Part shown: piece after piece, positions 48,965 to 58,089 of the stretch
Position numbering within the stretch: position 1 is the first letter of the stretch
Layout of the letters: each line of letters opens with the position of its first letter
Origin: Pseudomonas mandelii
GTDB taxonomy: Bacteria > Pseudomonadota > Gammaproteobacteria > Pseudomonadales > Pseudomonadaceae
Length of the DNA stretch: 64,000 bases
Direction of reading: 5' to 3'
NCBI RefSeq assembly: GCF_024138395.1
Contig: NZ_JAMYDU010000012.1
Span: 79,170-143,169, forward strand
Program-made: the position numbers and the translations under genes
Notes under the pieces: generated by a model
Databases searched by the model: none
What the model saw: the letters and a program-made list of their open reading frames with translations, nothing else
Told to the model about the DNA's origin: nothing

Positions 48965-50704
48965 ATGGATTTATCACTCAAGCACCTGGCCGCGACAACC
49001 CTGATGCTGGCCAGCCTTTCGTCGTTCACCACGTCAGCGCACGCCAACATCACCCCGCAACAGAGCGCGGCCATCCTCAAGACTTTCAGTGACGCGTCGG
49101 TCACCGATTTCAGGCAGTTCCTGAGTCGCTTGGCCAAGAGCGACCTTGCCAAAACCAGCGATCTCGGCCCGGCAATCAGTGCCTTCCAGGGCAACAAGCC
49201 TCTTACCGCTGAACAGCAGAACGAAATCCATCGCTTGCTTGGCCTCTATGCGCGGGTGAAATACGGCAATGCGGCCACCGAGACCCTGCGCGAGCTGGTG
49301 GCAATCCCGACCTTCCGCGTGGACGGCGTTGCACAACACGACAATCCCGAATTCATCAAGATCGCCGACAAGCTCAAGGGCCTTGCCCAGGCCTTCAACC
49401 TGAACTTTCGCAACATCGACAACCGCGTCTATGAAATCTCCCTCGCCGGCACCGGCGACGAAGTCGTGGGCATTCACGCGCATGCCGATGTGGTGCCCGT
49501 GACGCCGGAGAATTGGGTTCTGAAAGATGGCACCCGACTCGATCCGTTCAAGGTCACCCTGGTCGGCGATCGCATGTATGGCCGGGGCACCGAGGATGAC
49601 AAGAACGGCATCGTGGTGGCGCTCTACGCAATGAAGATCATCAAGGAAGAGAAGCTGCCGCTGGCGAGGAATTTCAAGCTGCTGGTAGACACCACCGAAG
49701 AAACCACCGGCGACGCCATCCCCTATTACTTCGCACACAACCCGACACCCAACTACAACCTGGCGCTGGATGGCGGCTACCCGGTGGTGATTGCCGAGAA
49801 AGGCTACGGCACCGTCATGGCCAGTTTTCCTCGGCGCGCCGCACAGGGCAAAGGCGCCGAAATCACCTCAATGACCGGCGGCCTGGCAACCAACCAGATT
49901 CCGTCGACTTCCGTCGCCACCTTGTTGAGCGACAAACCCGCCGAATTGGCCGCCAGCCTGCAGAAGGCAGGTAGCGATTATGCCAAGCGCAATGGCGGTG
50001 ACTTCGAGGTGAGCGCCAAGGTCGTTGGCAAGGACGTCCAGCTGACCGTCACCGGCGTTTCTGCCCACTCCTCCGAGCCCGAGTCAGGCGTCAACCCGGT
50101 GGCAAGAATGCTGGACTTCATCAACAGCCTCGACGGGAAGGTCGCGCTCAAGCACAACCACATTACCGACGCCGCCCGCTATGCCGCCGACAACTGGGGG
50201 CTGGACTACCTGGGTAGCAAATTGGGGGTCGGCTTTTCCGATGACTTCATGGGACCGCTGACCGCATCCCTGACCTATGTCGGCATGGATGAAAAAGCCT
50301 TCAAGCTCGCGGTCAACCTGCGCGTGCCGAAGGGTAAATCCCCGGAAGTGCTCAAGACCGAAATCGCCGACAAGCTTGGCGCCTGGAGCAAGAAGACCCA
50401 CATTGCGACGGCCTTCGACTATTCGATCGCCGAACCGATGCACCGCAACCCAGAAGGTGAATGGGTCAAGGCCCTGCTGGCTGTGGCAAGCGAAAACCTC
50501 GGCATGGAACACAAGTTCGGCACTTCTGCCGGCGCCACTTCGGTCCATGAGCTGCCCAATGGCGTGCAGTTCGGGCTGGCCAGGCCCGAGGTCAAGTACA
50601 CCGGCCACAACGACAATGAGTTCAAGACCGTCGACCAGTTCCTGCTGGACTTGCAGATCGTGACCGAAATGTTCGGGCGCATCGGGCAGTTGCCGAAACT
50701 CTGA
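48965..50704 (+). CDS. Secreted M20-family metallodipeptidase
   Basis: The 579-residue protein has a signal peptide ending TSAHA-NIT, so it is periplasmic. Zinc ligands are in HAHADVVPV, GRGTEDDKNG and the catalytic pair TEETTGD; the later GTSAGATSVHELPN holds the C-terminal His ligand. The central insertion (about 300-450) is the lid/dimerisation domain. At 579 residues it is longer than PepV/DapE-type enzymes because of about 95 residues before the catalytic domain. It probably releases amino acids from periplasmic dipeptides. Confidence 0.88.
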   Translation: MDLSLKHLAATTLMLASLSSFTTSAHANITPQQSAAILKTFSDASVTDFRQFLSRLAKSDLAKTSDLGPAISAFQGNKPLTAEQQNEIHRLLGLYARVKYGNAATETLRELVAIPTFRVDGVAQHDNPEFIKIADKLKGLAQAFNLNFRNIDNRVYEISLAGTGDEVVGIHAHADVVPVTPENWVLKDGTRLDPFKVTLVGDRMYGRGTEDDKNGIVVALYAMKIIKEEKLPLARNFKLLVDTTEETTGDAIPYYFAHNPTPNYNLALDGGYPVVIAEKGYGTVMASFPRRAAQGKGAEITSMTGGLATNQIPSTSVATLLSDKPAELAASLQKAGSDYAKRNGGDFEVSAKVVGKDVQLTVTGVSAHSSEPESGVNPVARMLDFINSLDGKVALKHNHITDAARYAADNWGLDYLGSKLGVGFSDDFMGPLTASLTYVGMDEKAFKLAVNLRVPKGKSPEVLKTEIADKLGAWSKKTHIATAFDYSIAEPMHRNPEGEWVKALLAVASENLGMEHKFGTSAGATSVHELPNGVQFGLARPEVKYTGHNDNEFKTVDQFLLDLQIVTEMFGRIGQLPKL

Positions 50705-50714
50705 TCCCCCCCTT

Positions 50715-50741
50715 ACAGACCCGCTATTCTGGCGGGTCTGT
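50715..50741 (+). terminator. Stem-loop after the M20 peptidase gene
   Basis: ACAGACCCGC / TATTCTG / GCGGGTCTGT forms a 10-bp stem 10 bp after the stop. The T-run is poor, so termination efficiency is uncertain. Confidence 0.6.
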
Positions 50742-50767
50742 CAGTCAGTCAAGACGTAATGTTATCC

Positions 50768-50912
50768 GTAGCAGCTGCCGAGGCCGCGAGGCTGCGTTAG
50801 GCTGCGAAGCAGTCGTAAAATCAGCAATTGCTGTGTGTCAGGCAGACCGTATCTGCCGGACTCACGACTGCTACGCAGCCGAACGCAGCCTCGCAGGCTC
50901 GGCAGCTGCTAC
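50768..50912. repeat. Long palindromic intergenic repeat, copy D
   Basis: It is of the same family as 639-783, with arms GCCGAGGCCGCGAGGCTGCG and complement and centre GTGTCAGGCAGACC. It lies 49 bp before the DapF-like start codon, so the apparent upstream extension of that reading frame is repeat sequence. Confidence 0.85.
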
Positions 50913-50961
50913 ATCGAGTGCGTCGCGGCTGAAATTGCCTGGAATTCAGTGGGATCAATTT

Positions 50962-51777
50962 ATGTCGCTAAGTTTTCATAAGATGCACGCCAATGGCGAT
51001 GACTTCGTCATTGTGGACTCGCGAAACTCGGCCAATCCAATCACAAGTGCCTTGGCTCAGCGATTGGGTGATTGGCACCGAGGAATCGGCTTCAATCAAC
51101 TCGCGGTGATGCTCGATTGCGATGATGCGGTGGCGCGTTTGATGTTCTGGAATGCCGATGGCTCCACGCTGGATGCGTGTGGCAGCGCAACGCGGGGGGC
51201 CGCGGACAGGCTGATGCGCGAATCAAATACGACGTCGATAGCGCTGCGAACCAACCGTGGTCTACTCACGTGTGAGCGAACCTCAACCGGTACGATTTCC
51301 GTCAACATGGGGGAACCGCTTTTCGGCTGGTCGGATATTCCCCTGGCGCAGGAACTGGACACTGCTGTTTTGCCCCTTGCGGATGGCCCAGCAGCTTGCA
51401 GCATGGGCAATCCGCACTGCACTTATTTTGTCGATGATCTAACCGCCGTTGATATCGCGTCCCTCGGACCGACCATTGAAACCAACCCTCTATTCCCCCT
51501 CAAGACGAACGTGCATTTCGTCCAGATCATTAATCGAAAGCACATTCGGTTGCGCATTTGGGAGCGCGGGGGTGGTATTCCACTCGGTTCCGGCTCCTGC
51601 TCTTGTGGCGCCGCCGTTAACGGAATTCGTCGTGGCTTGTTAGACAATTCCGTTGAGGTTGAATGTGATGGCGGAAGCGTAACGGTTGAATGGGATGGCG
51701 TGGGACCGGTCTTTCTCATCGGGCCGGTAGAGACAACGTTTTCGGGAACTATTCACGATAGCTCCTTCAGGCTATGA
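50962..51777 (+). CDS. DapF-fold (diaminopimelate epimerase-like) protein with altered catalytic site
   Basis: The product has 271 residues from ATG 50962; the frame upstream is repeat sequence. The DapF fold is clear: FHKMHANGDDFVIVDS, GIGFNQLAVM, WNADGSTLDACGSATRG, MGNPHCTYFV and ERGGGIPLGSGSCSCGAA. Cys73 (in DACG) is retained. The second catalytic Cys (C217 of DapF) aligns without gaps to Ser210, and Asn11 of GNDF is Asp12. Cys213 and Cys215 lie nearby. It is unlikely to be the housekeeping DapF, and the substrate is unknown; a racemase or lyase role is possible. Confidence 0.8.
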   Translation: MSLSFHKMHANGDDFVIVDSRNSANPITSALAQRLGDWHRGIGFNQLAVMLDCDDAVARLMFWNADGSTLDACGSATRGAADRLMRESNTTSIALRTNRGLLTCERTSTGTISVNMGEPLFGWSDIPLAQELDTAVLPLADGPAACSMGNPHCTYFVDDLTAVDIASLGPTIETNPLFPLKTNVHFVQIINRKHIRLRIWERGGGIPLGSGSCSCGAAVNGIRRGLLDNSVEVECDGGSVTVEWDGVGPVFLIGPVETTFSGTIHDSSFRL

Positions 51778-51871
51778 ATCGGCGGCCATCGCATAACTGA
51801 CCTATTCTGAATCGACCGACAAAAGATCACCCTTTTGCGGTACCTGAACTCGTTACAGCAATGGAGGCTGA

Positions 51872-53851
51872 ATGATGAAGGAGCATTCGATTGAGTTTCG
51901 CGCTGGAGAGGCGCCTACGCCGCACGCTTCGCCCCTCGCCATGACCCGTTCTACTAAATCTCCCACGCTCAATAGCCGCATCGAGCTTTATACCCAGGAA
52001 GCGATGGTCAATTGGCTAGGCCCGTTTCAGCTCATGCGCACGGGCTTGCAAACGGCTGCGGCCACTACGATGGGTGCCTTCGCCGACCCGCGCGAAATGC
52101 TGGCCGTGCTCAACCCTCGGGGCTCCAACCCGCCTATCCAGGTGGCTGGCGACGGTGATGTGTGGATCGACTATCTGGCCGATACCGGCGATGGCTGGGA
52201 TTCGACCTATTCCATGGCACTGTGCGTCAGCCATGCTGTCGAGTTGCCGGAACACCAACTCAAGCTGCCCCGCGCCGATGTGCTGTTGCTCGGTGGCGAT
52301 CAGGTCTATCCCACACCGGCCCAATCCGGCTACCGCACCCGCTTCCTGGATCCCTTCCGCGCCGCCTTTCCCGCGCCGGTGCCCAAGGTGCGCCCTGATG
52401 ACCAGGAACAGCCCGTGCCGCAACCTGATGCACCGTGGCTGGTGGCGACGCCTGGCAACCACGATTGGTATGACGGTCTGCGCGGCTTCTCCCAACTGTT
52501 TTGCGAGCAGAAACCCATCGGTGGCTGGGAAACCCGCCAGCGCACCAGTTACTACGTGCTACAGCTGCCCAATGGCTGGTGGATCTGGGGCCTGGATTTG
52601 CAGTTGGAGTCCATGATCGACCGGCAGCAGAAGCAATACTTCGAAGAGATGCGCACCAGACTGCAACCAGGCGACCGCGTGATCCTCTGCACGCCCGAGC
52701 CAAGTTGGGTGGATGAGGCCGAACGGCTGGCACGCGAGGAGAGCAAGGCCTTGTCCTCGATCGAAACCCAGACGCCGCGCTTCCGCAGCCTGCGCGAGAT
52801 CGAGCAGCTCTTGGGTGATCACCTCGCGGTGGTCCTGGCCGGAGACTCGCACCACTACGCGCGCTATCAGCCACAAGCTGGCACCCAGGCGCCGCAGCGC
52901 ATCACCTGCGGAGGCGGTGGCGCCTTCTTGAATGCCACACATCAGCTTCCCGATCCGCCCAAGCCGATCACCGTTGGCGGTACCCGGCAGCACTACGAGC
53001 TGGCGGCGGCCTATCCGGACAAAAAGACCTCCGAGCAACTGCGTAATCGAGCATGGCGACTACCTACCCGCAATCTCTCGTTCTGCGGCATGCTTGCCAT
53101 TTTGTACCTGCTGTTCGACTGGATGGTACAAAGCGCCAGCACCGTGCCCCACCCGGCACGAGGCAACCGCAGCCTGATGGACGTGTTGTCTGGTCTCCAA
53201 GCGTCTATTCCCAACATCAGCGAAGTTTGGCGACACCTGCTCCTGGTCCTGTCACACAGTCCTTCGTCGGTGATGTTCGCCGTGGTCATTGTGCTGGGTT
53301 GCGCAGTGTTCTCGGCCGCCGGGGTCAAGCGCACCCGAAAGCTCGCCTATGCCATTGGCGCGGTTCACGGGTTACTTCATCTGGGACTGGCGATCGGGCT
53401 GCTGTGGCTGATGGGCCGTGTCAACATCCACTACCTGCAGCTCGAGGTAGAAAACCTACACCAGGTTTTATTGTTCCTGGCGGAGACGCTGGTGCTCGGC
53501 GGCAGTTTGGGAGGCCTGTTGTTCGGTGCCTGGATGGTGATGGGCAACACCTTTTGGGGGCTACACAGCGAAGCGGTTTTTTCCTCGCAGTGCATCGCCG
53601 ACCACAAATGCTTCCTGCGCATGCACTTCAAAGGCGACCAACTGACCCTTTACCCGCTAAAGCTGGAGAAGGTCTGCCGGCGCTGGTCCCTGGGATCAGG
53701 CGTCGCCCAACTGGCGAAGGTGCAGCGAACCTGGAGGTTGCGGGCCACGCCTGAAAGCACCGGCCCGCGCTTCGTGCCAGCCTCGGGTGCGCTCGAACTG
53801 CAACTGATCGAGCCGCCTATCGTGATTCAGCGTGGAAGAACCGCCCCGTAG
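51872..53851 (+). CDS. Membrane-anchored metallophosphoesterase
   Basis: The 659-residue protein starts at ATG 51872 behind GGAGG (a second ATG follows directly). A calcineurin-like domain covers about 90-370, with VLLLGGDQVYP, ATPGNHDWYDG (metal-binding NHD) and VLAGDSHHYARY. Five or so membrane spans follow (about 400-570, NLSFCGMLAILYLLFDW, VMFAVVIVLGCAVFSAAG, YAIGAVHGLLHLGLAIGLLW), then a soluble C-terminus. There is no signal peptide, so the phosphatase part is probably cytoplasmic. The substrate is unknown; it is a single-gene unit. Confidence 0.82.
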   Translation: MMKEHSIEFRAGEAPTPHASPLAMTRSTKSPTLNSRIELYTQEAMVNWLGPFQLMRTGLQTAAATTMGAFADPREMLAVLNPRGSNPPIQVAGDGDVWIDYLADTGDGWDSTYSMALCVSHAVELPEHQLKLPRADVLLLGGDQVYPTPAQSGYRTRFLDPFRAAFPAPVPKVRPDDQEQPVPQPDAPWLVATPGNHDWYDGLRGFSQLFCEQKPIGGWETRQRTSYYVLQLPNGWWIWGLDLQLESMIDRQQKQYFEEMRTRLQPGDRVILCTPEPSWVDEAERLAREESKALSSIETQTPRFRSLREIEQLLGDHLAVVLAGDSHHYARYQPQAGTQAPQRITCGGGGAFLNATHQLPDPPKPITVGGTRQHYELAAAYPDKKTSEQLRNRAWRLPTRNLSFCGMLAILYLLFDWMVQSASTVPHPARGNRSLMDVLSGLQASIPNISEVWRHLLLVLSHSPSSVMFAVVIVLGCAVFSAAGVKRTRKLAYAIGAVHGLLHLGLAIGLLWLMGRVNIHYLQLEVENLHQVLLFLAETLVLGGSLGGLLFGAWMVMGNTFWGLHSEAVFSSQCIADHKCFLRMHFKGDQLTLYPLKLEKVCRRWSLGSGVAQLAKVQRTWRLRATPESTGPRFVPASGALELQLIEPPIVIQRGRTAP

Positions 53852-54066
53852 GAGCCAGGCTTGCCGGCGAAGACGTCCTTAAAAACGCCTTCGCCGGCAA
53901 GCCTCAATGCCGGTCAGTTAAGCGAAATTTCTGTAGGAGCGAGGCTTGCCCGCGAAGAATGCACCGCGGTTTTTCAGGTATTACGCGTCATCGTTCTTCG
54001 CGGGCAAGCCTCGCTCCTACAGATTTCGCCTTAACTGACAGGCATTACGGCAAGCCTGGCTCCTAC
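53848..54066. repeat. Nested REP palindrome cluster (219 bp)
   Basis: The outer arms GTAGGAGCCAGGCTTGCC (53848-53865) and GGCAAGCCTGGCTCCTAC (54049-54066) are perfect complements. Inside is a second pair, GTAGGAGCGAGGCTTGCCCG (from 53933) and its complement ending at 54020, plus GTCAGTTAAGCGAAAT/ATTTCGCCTTAACTGAC. The whole block is nearly self-complementary and sits between convergent genes. Confidence 0.85.
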
Positions 54067-54096
54067 AGGTTCGGCCTGTCGCAGATGAAGCAAAAT

Positions 54097-55662
54097 TCAG
54101 AACCAGGTTTCCATCTGTATGCCGTACTGCCATACACCGCCAGCGTTGAAGTCCGACTTGCCGAAGTTGTCTGTGGAACTGTACCTGTCCAGGTCCGAAG
54201 ACCAGTTCATGAGACTTGCGAACACTCGCAATTCGGGGCGTGTGAGCAGGTCGCCAACGTCGGGTTTGAATGTCGGGGCGATCGTGAATTTCCAGAAGTT
54301 ACCGTCGACCGCATTACGTTGCATATAGCCCTTGGGGTCGAGGTCCATGGTTTGCCAGCTCATCTCGTAAGCCATCTCGAAATTGCTGTTGATTTCATTG
54401 GCCAACCGCACGTTCAGGGTCATCCAGCGGTAGTCGTCACCCTTGACGTACCTGTCCTTGCTTTGTTCGGCCAACAAACTGGGGCCGATGCGCCAGCCGG
54501 GTGCAATGGGTGTCTCGCCGTAAAGCGCCAGACGCAGCGCGCGGGCGTCGTCGATCAGTTCGCCATCCGAGCCGACGTTCTTGACCTCTGCCCCCAGACC
54601 TTGCCCATAGAGCAGTGCCGTTTTGAAGAAGCCTTCCCTGCCGAAAAAATCTTTCTGGTGATTGGCCAGCATGCTGTGCAAGCCGGAATCCGCCGGCGTC
54701 AGGCCCGCTTCATTGGTGCGGGTGGCAAAGTCGTTTTTCTTTGAGCCAATGCCATTGAACATCCACTGCCACTGACCATTATCGAAGAACTGGTTGGAGG
54801 TCAGGATGTAGCTTTCCACATCGGCATTGACACCGCCCTCACTGAAATCCCCGTAGTTACGGCCGATCAAGGAGTAATGGGAGCGCCAATCCTTGTTCAT
54901 CTGCACATCGTAGATTCCGCCCCCGGTGCCGGCCAGAAAGATGACGTCCGAGTCCAGCCAGTGGATATCGAAATTGTTCTTATCGAATCGCTTGCCTGCC
55001 CACAGGGTGGAATTTTCGAATACTGAATTGCCCTTAAAGGCGGCGAGATGATCGAGTTCGGTAAATACCTGACGTACGTTCAGGTTGCTCTCATCGGCCG
55101 TCCAGTCATTGGAACTCTCCACACCGTCGGCAATGGACACCGTGAATCTGGAACGGGTGCCGTTCTGCGCATAGAGCTCTTTCGACAGGTCTATGCGCAT
55201 GTAAGTATCGTCTTCGTTACCCAGTCGCCCGACTGCCCCCCCGACTGAACCGGCAGGTGTTGTATAAGGACCGCCACGACCACCCCCCAACCCATCGTTG
55301 ATCAGCAATCCGGAACGCGCGTAGCCCTTGAAGCTGAAGCCGTCAGTCAGCTGTCCGCTATTGTCCTGCTTTTCCATGCTTTGCTGACGGGCTTCGAGTT
55401 TTGCCAGTCGAGTGTCCAAAGTGGGTGCCGAAGTGGCTGCTGCCGTGGACGCCGCCGGCTGCAAGGCGGGAGTAGCCAGTTTGATTTGCTGCAATTCTCT
55501 GGCGAGTGCCTGGGTTTGCTGTTCAGCGGCGGCTGCACGTTTTTCCGCGGCGCTGGCACGGGCTTCAAACGCCGCCATGCGCTCTTCCAGAGTCGCGGCC
55601 TGGGAGGTCGCCGCCGAGGTGCCGAGCACGCCTGCGAGTAGCCAGCTTGATGCTTTCTGCAT
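54097..55662 (-). CDS. LamB-type carbohydrate porin (ScrY-like)
   Basis: The product has 521 residues from ATG 55660-55662 behind AGGAAA; the upstream in-frame extension lacks a site. A signal peptide ends near TSQA-AT. Residues about 25-115 form an Ala/Gln-rich coiled coil (LEERMAAFEARASAAEKRAA), as in sucrose porin ScrY. An 18-strand LamB barrel begins at FSFKGYARSGLLINDG and ends YGIQMETWF. It should admit sucrose or related oligosaccharides. It is divergent from the ABC importer and shares the operator at 55789. Confidence 0.88.
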   Translation of the reverse strand: MQKASSWLLAGVLGTSAATSQAATLEERMAAFEARASAAEKRAAAAEQQTQALARELQQIKLATPALQPAASTAAATSAPTLDTRLAKLEARQQSMEKQDNSGQLTDGFSFKGYARSGLLINDGLGGGRGGPYTTPAGSVGGAVGRLGNEDDTYMRIDLSKELYAQNGTRSRFTVSIADGVESSNDWTADESNLNVRQVFTELDHLAAFKGNSVFENSTLWAGKRFDKNNFDIHWLDSDVIFLAGTGGGIYDVQMNKDWRSHYSLIGRNYGDFSEGGVNADVESYILTSNQFFDNGQWQWMFNGIGSKKNDFATRTNEAGLTPADSGLHSMLANHQKDFFGREGFFKTALLYGQGLGAEVKNVGSDGELIDDARALRLALYGETPIAPGWRIGPSLLAEQSKDRYVKGDDYRWMTLNVRLANEINSNFEMAYEMSWQTMDLDPKGYMQRNAVDGNFWKFTIAPTFKPDVGDLLTRPELRVFASLMNWSSDLDRYSSTDNFGKSDFNAGGVWQYGIQMETWF

Positions 55663-55788
55663 GGGGATTTCCTGTTTTGTTTTTATTGTTTTGTCCTGCG
55701 ACCTGCCTTTTCTTTCGTCAGTTGTGATTTGCCAAAACCGACGAAAAAAAGGATGCCTCATCGCAAATACGCTGCTACATTTGGCGAT

Positions 55789-55800
55789 GTTAACGTTAAC
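55789..55800. promoter_or_regulatory. LacI-family operator between the porin and importer genes
   Basis: GTTAACGTTAAC is a perfect 12-bp palindrome with the central AACGTT common to LacI/GalR-type operators. It lies 31 bp before the binding-protein ATG and 127 bp before the porin ATG, so one site could serve both directions. The LacI-type gene at 61676 is the obvious partner. Confidence 0.7.
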
Positions 55801-55830
55801 TTTTCTAAAAACAAAAATAAAGAGGGCTTT

Positions 55831-57105
55831 ATGAAACAGCTCAAATCGTTCCTTCCAGCAGCACTGCTTACCCTTTGTGCCGGGCTTCCATCCCTCTCGA
55901 TCGCAGCTGATTTGACGATCTCCTGCGGTGCCGTGGGCGCGGAATTACAACTCTGCAAGGAGGCTGTCGAGGCGTGGTCAAAACAGACCGGCAACAACGT
56001 CGAAGTGGTTTCCACGCCTAACTCGGCGACCGAAAGGTTGTCGTTCTACCAACAGATCCTCAGTGCGCAGTCCAGCGACATCGACATCATTCAAATCGAC
56101 ATGGTGTGGCCGGGGATGCTGGCCAAACACCTGATGGATCTGCGCGAGGTGCTTCCCGCCAACGCGACCCAGGGCTACTTCCAGGCACAGGTGGATAACG
56201 CCACCGTGAACGGACGGCTGGTGACGATGCCGTGGTTCACCGACTCGGGTCTGCTGTATTACCGCAAGGACTTGCTCGAGAAGTACAACCAGCCGGTTCC
56301 CCGGACCTGGGAAGAAATGACCGCGACCGCCAGAAATATTCAACAGGCCGAGCGCACTGCCGGGAACCCCAACGCGTGGGGTTACATCTTTCAGGGCCGT
56401 GCCTACGAGGGTCTGACGTGCAATGCGCTGGAGTGGATCAGCAGCCAACCGGAAGGCGGACTGGTCAATTCACGAGGCGACATCGTAGTCAACAATCAGG
56501 CCTCAAGAACGGCTTTGACCCTGGCGAAAAGCTGGGTCGGAGACATCTCCCCGCGGGGCGTGCTCAATTACACCGAGGAAGAAGGCCGTGGCGTATTCCA
56601 GTCGGGAAATGCGCTGTTCATGCGTAACTGGCCGTATGTCTGGGCCCTGGTTCAAAGCCAGGACAGTGCGGTAAAAGACAAGGTCGGGGTCGCTCCCCTG
56701 CCCCGCGGCGGCGAGGCTGGCACCCATGCATCCACCCTCGGTGGCTGGGGTCTGGCGGTTTCGCGTTACAGCGCCCATCCAAAACTTGCCGCAGAACTGG
56801 TGAGCTACCTGACCAGTGCCCAAGAGCAAAAACGCCGTGCCCTGATAGGCGCCTATAACCCGGTTATCGAGTTGTTGTATCAAGACCCGGAATTGCTCGC
56901 GGCCATGCCTTATTACGCTCAGCTGCACAGCATTCTCAACGATGGGGTGATGCGCCCCGCCTCCATCACTGCCGATCGTTATCCACGGGTCTCCAATGCG
57001 TTCTTCGATCGAGTGCATGGCGTGCTGGCGGGCGAGTTGCCTGTCGATCAGGCGCTGGCCGAACTGGAAAGCGAACTCACGCGCATCAAACGCCGGAACT
57101 GGTAA
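55831..57105 (+). CDS. Sugar ABC transporter substrate-binding protein
   Basis: The 424-residue protein starts at ATG 55831 behind AGAGGG. A signal peptide ends SLSIA-ADL. It belongs to family 1 solute-binding proteins (MalE/ThuE-like): QTGNNVEVVSTPNSATERL, DIDIIQIDMVWPGMLAKHL, MPWFTDSGLLYYRKDLLEKY and STLGGWGLAVSRYS. It binds the disaccharide or oligosaccharide in the periplasm. With a GH32 enzyme in the operon, sucrose or beta-fructosides are the likely ligands. Confidence 0.9.
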   Translation: MKQLKSFLPAALLTLCAGLPSLSIAADLTISCGAVGAELQLCKEAVEAWSKQTGNNVEVVSTPNSATERLSFYQQILSAQSSDIDIIQIDMVWPGMLAKHLMDLREVLPANATQGYFQAQVDNATVNGRLVTMPWFTDSGLLYYRKDLLEKYNQPVPRTWEEMTATARNIQQAERTAGNPNAWGYIFQGRAYEGLTCNALEWISSQPEGGLVNSRGDIVVNNQASRTALTLAKSWVGDISPRGVLNYTEEEGRGVFQSGNALFMRNWPYVWALVQSQDSAVKDKVGVAPLPRGGEAGTHASTLGGWGLAVSRYSAHPKLAAELVSYLTSAQEQKRRALIGAYNPVIELLYQDPELLAAMPYYAQLHSILNDGVMRPASITADRYPRVSNAFFDRVHGVLAGELPVDQALAELESELTRIKRRNW

Positions 57106-57126
57106 GCCACAAGGAAGGAAATCACC

Positions 57127-58089
57127 ATGTCTGTCTCTACTACCCATGCCCCCGGTGAGGAGCTGCTGCTCACCCGGGAAACGCCCGTGCAACGTCGCCG
57201 CGTGCGCGCTGCCTGGCTGTTTCTGACGCCGATGTTGCTGTGCCTGGCCCTGGTGGCGGCCTGGCCGCTACTGCGCACATTCTGGTTCAGCCTGACCGAC
57301 GCCAACCTGGCGGACACCGGTGGCGGAACCTTCATTGGCTTGAGCAATTATCTGTTCCACAACGGTTCCAGCTGGTCGGGCATCCTGGTCGATCCGCAAT
57401 GGTGGAACGCGGTGCGCAACACCTTGCATTTCACCGTGGTGTCGGTGGGGTTGGAGGTCGTACTGGGACTGCTGGTGGCGTTGCTGCTGAACATCAAATT
57501 CACCGGCCGTTCACTGGTGCGCGCGTTGATTCTGATTCCCTGGGCGATTCCTACGATTGTCTCGGCAAAGATCTGGTCATGGATGCTTAACGACCAGTTC
57601 GGCATCATCAATCACCTGATGCTGAGCGTCGGCCTGATTGACGCGCCCCTGGCCTGGACGGCCGATGCGGACCTGTCGATGTGGGCGGTGATCATCGTCG
57701 ACGTCTGGAAGACCGTCCCGTTTGTCACGCTGCTGATGCTCGCTGCCTTGCAGATGTTGCCGAGCGATTGCTACGAAGCCGCCAGGGTCGATGGCATTCA
57801 TCCGCTGAAGGTGTTCTGGCGTGTCACGCTTCCCCTGCTGATGCCCGCCTTGCTGGTGGCAGCGATCTTTCGCATCCTCGACTCGCTGCGGGTATTCGAC
57901 GTGATCTATGTGCTGACCTCAAATTCGTCGAGCACCATGAGCATGTCGGTGTATGCCCGCCAGCATCTGGTGGAGTTCCAGGACGTTGGTTACGGCAGCG
58001 CGGCTTCGACCCTGCTGTTTCTGGTGGTGGCGGTCATCGCCATGCTTTATCTCTACCTCGGACGCCGTCAACTGGAGGTCCGGTCATGA
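57127..58089 (+). CDS. Sugar ABC transporter permease (MalF-type)
   Basis: The 320-residue inner-membrane protein has six spans, beginning AAWLFLTPMLLCLALVAAWPLL. The coupling motif EAARVDGIHPLKVFWRVTLPLLMP (EAA loop) contacts the ATPase. It lies 21 bp after the binding-protein gene and overlaps the next permease gene by ATGA. Confidence 0.92.
   Translation: MSVSTTHAPGEELLLTRETPVQRRRVRAAWLFLTPMLLCLALVAAWPLLRTFWFSLTDANLADTGGGTFIGLSNYLFHNGSSWSGILVDPQWWNAVRNTLHFTVVSVGLEVVLGLLVALLLNIKFTGRSLVRALILIPWAIPTIVSAKIWSWMLNDQFGIINHLMLSVGLIDAPLAWTADADLSMWAVIIVDVWKTVPFVTLLMLAALQMLPSDCYEAARVDGIHPLKVFWRVTLPLLMPALLVAAIFRILDSLRVFDVIYVLTSNSSSTMSMSVYARQHLVEFQDVGYGSAASTLLFLVVAVIAMLYLYLGRRQLEVRS

Noticed and set aside
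50833..50961. N-terminal extension of the DapF-like protein
   Set aside because: This part translates palindromic repeat copy D. The DapF similarity starts at the ATG at 50962.
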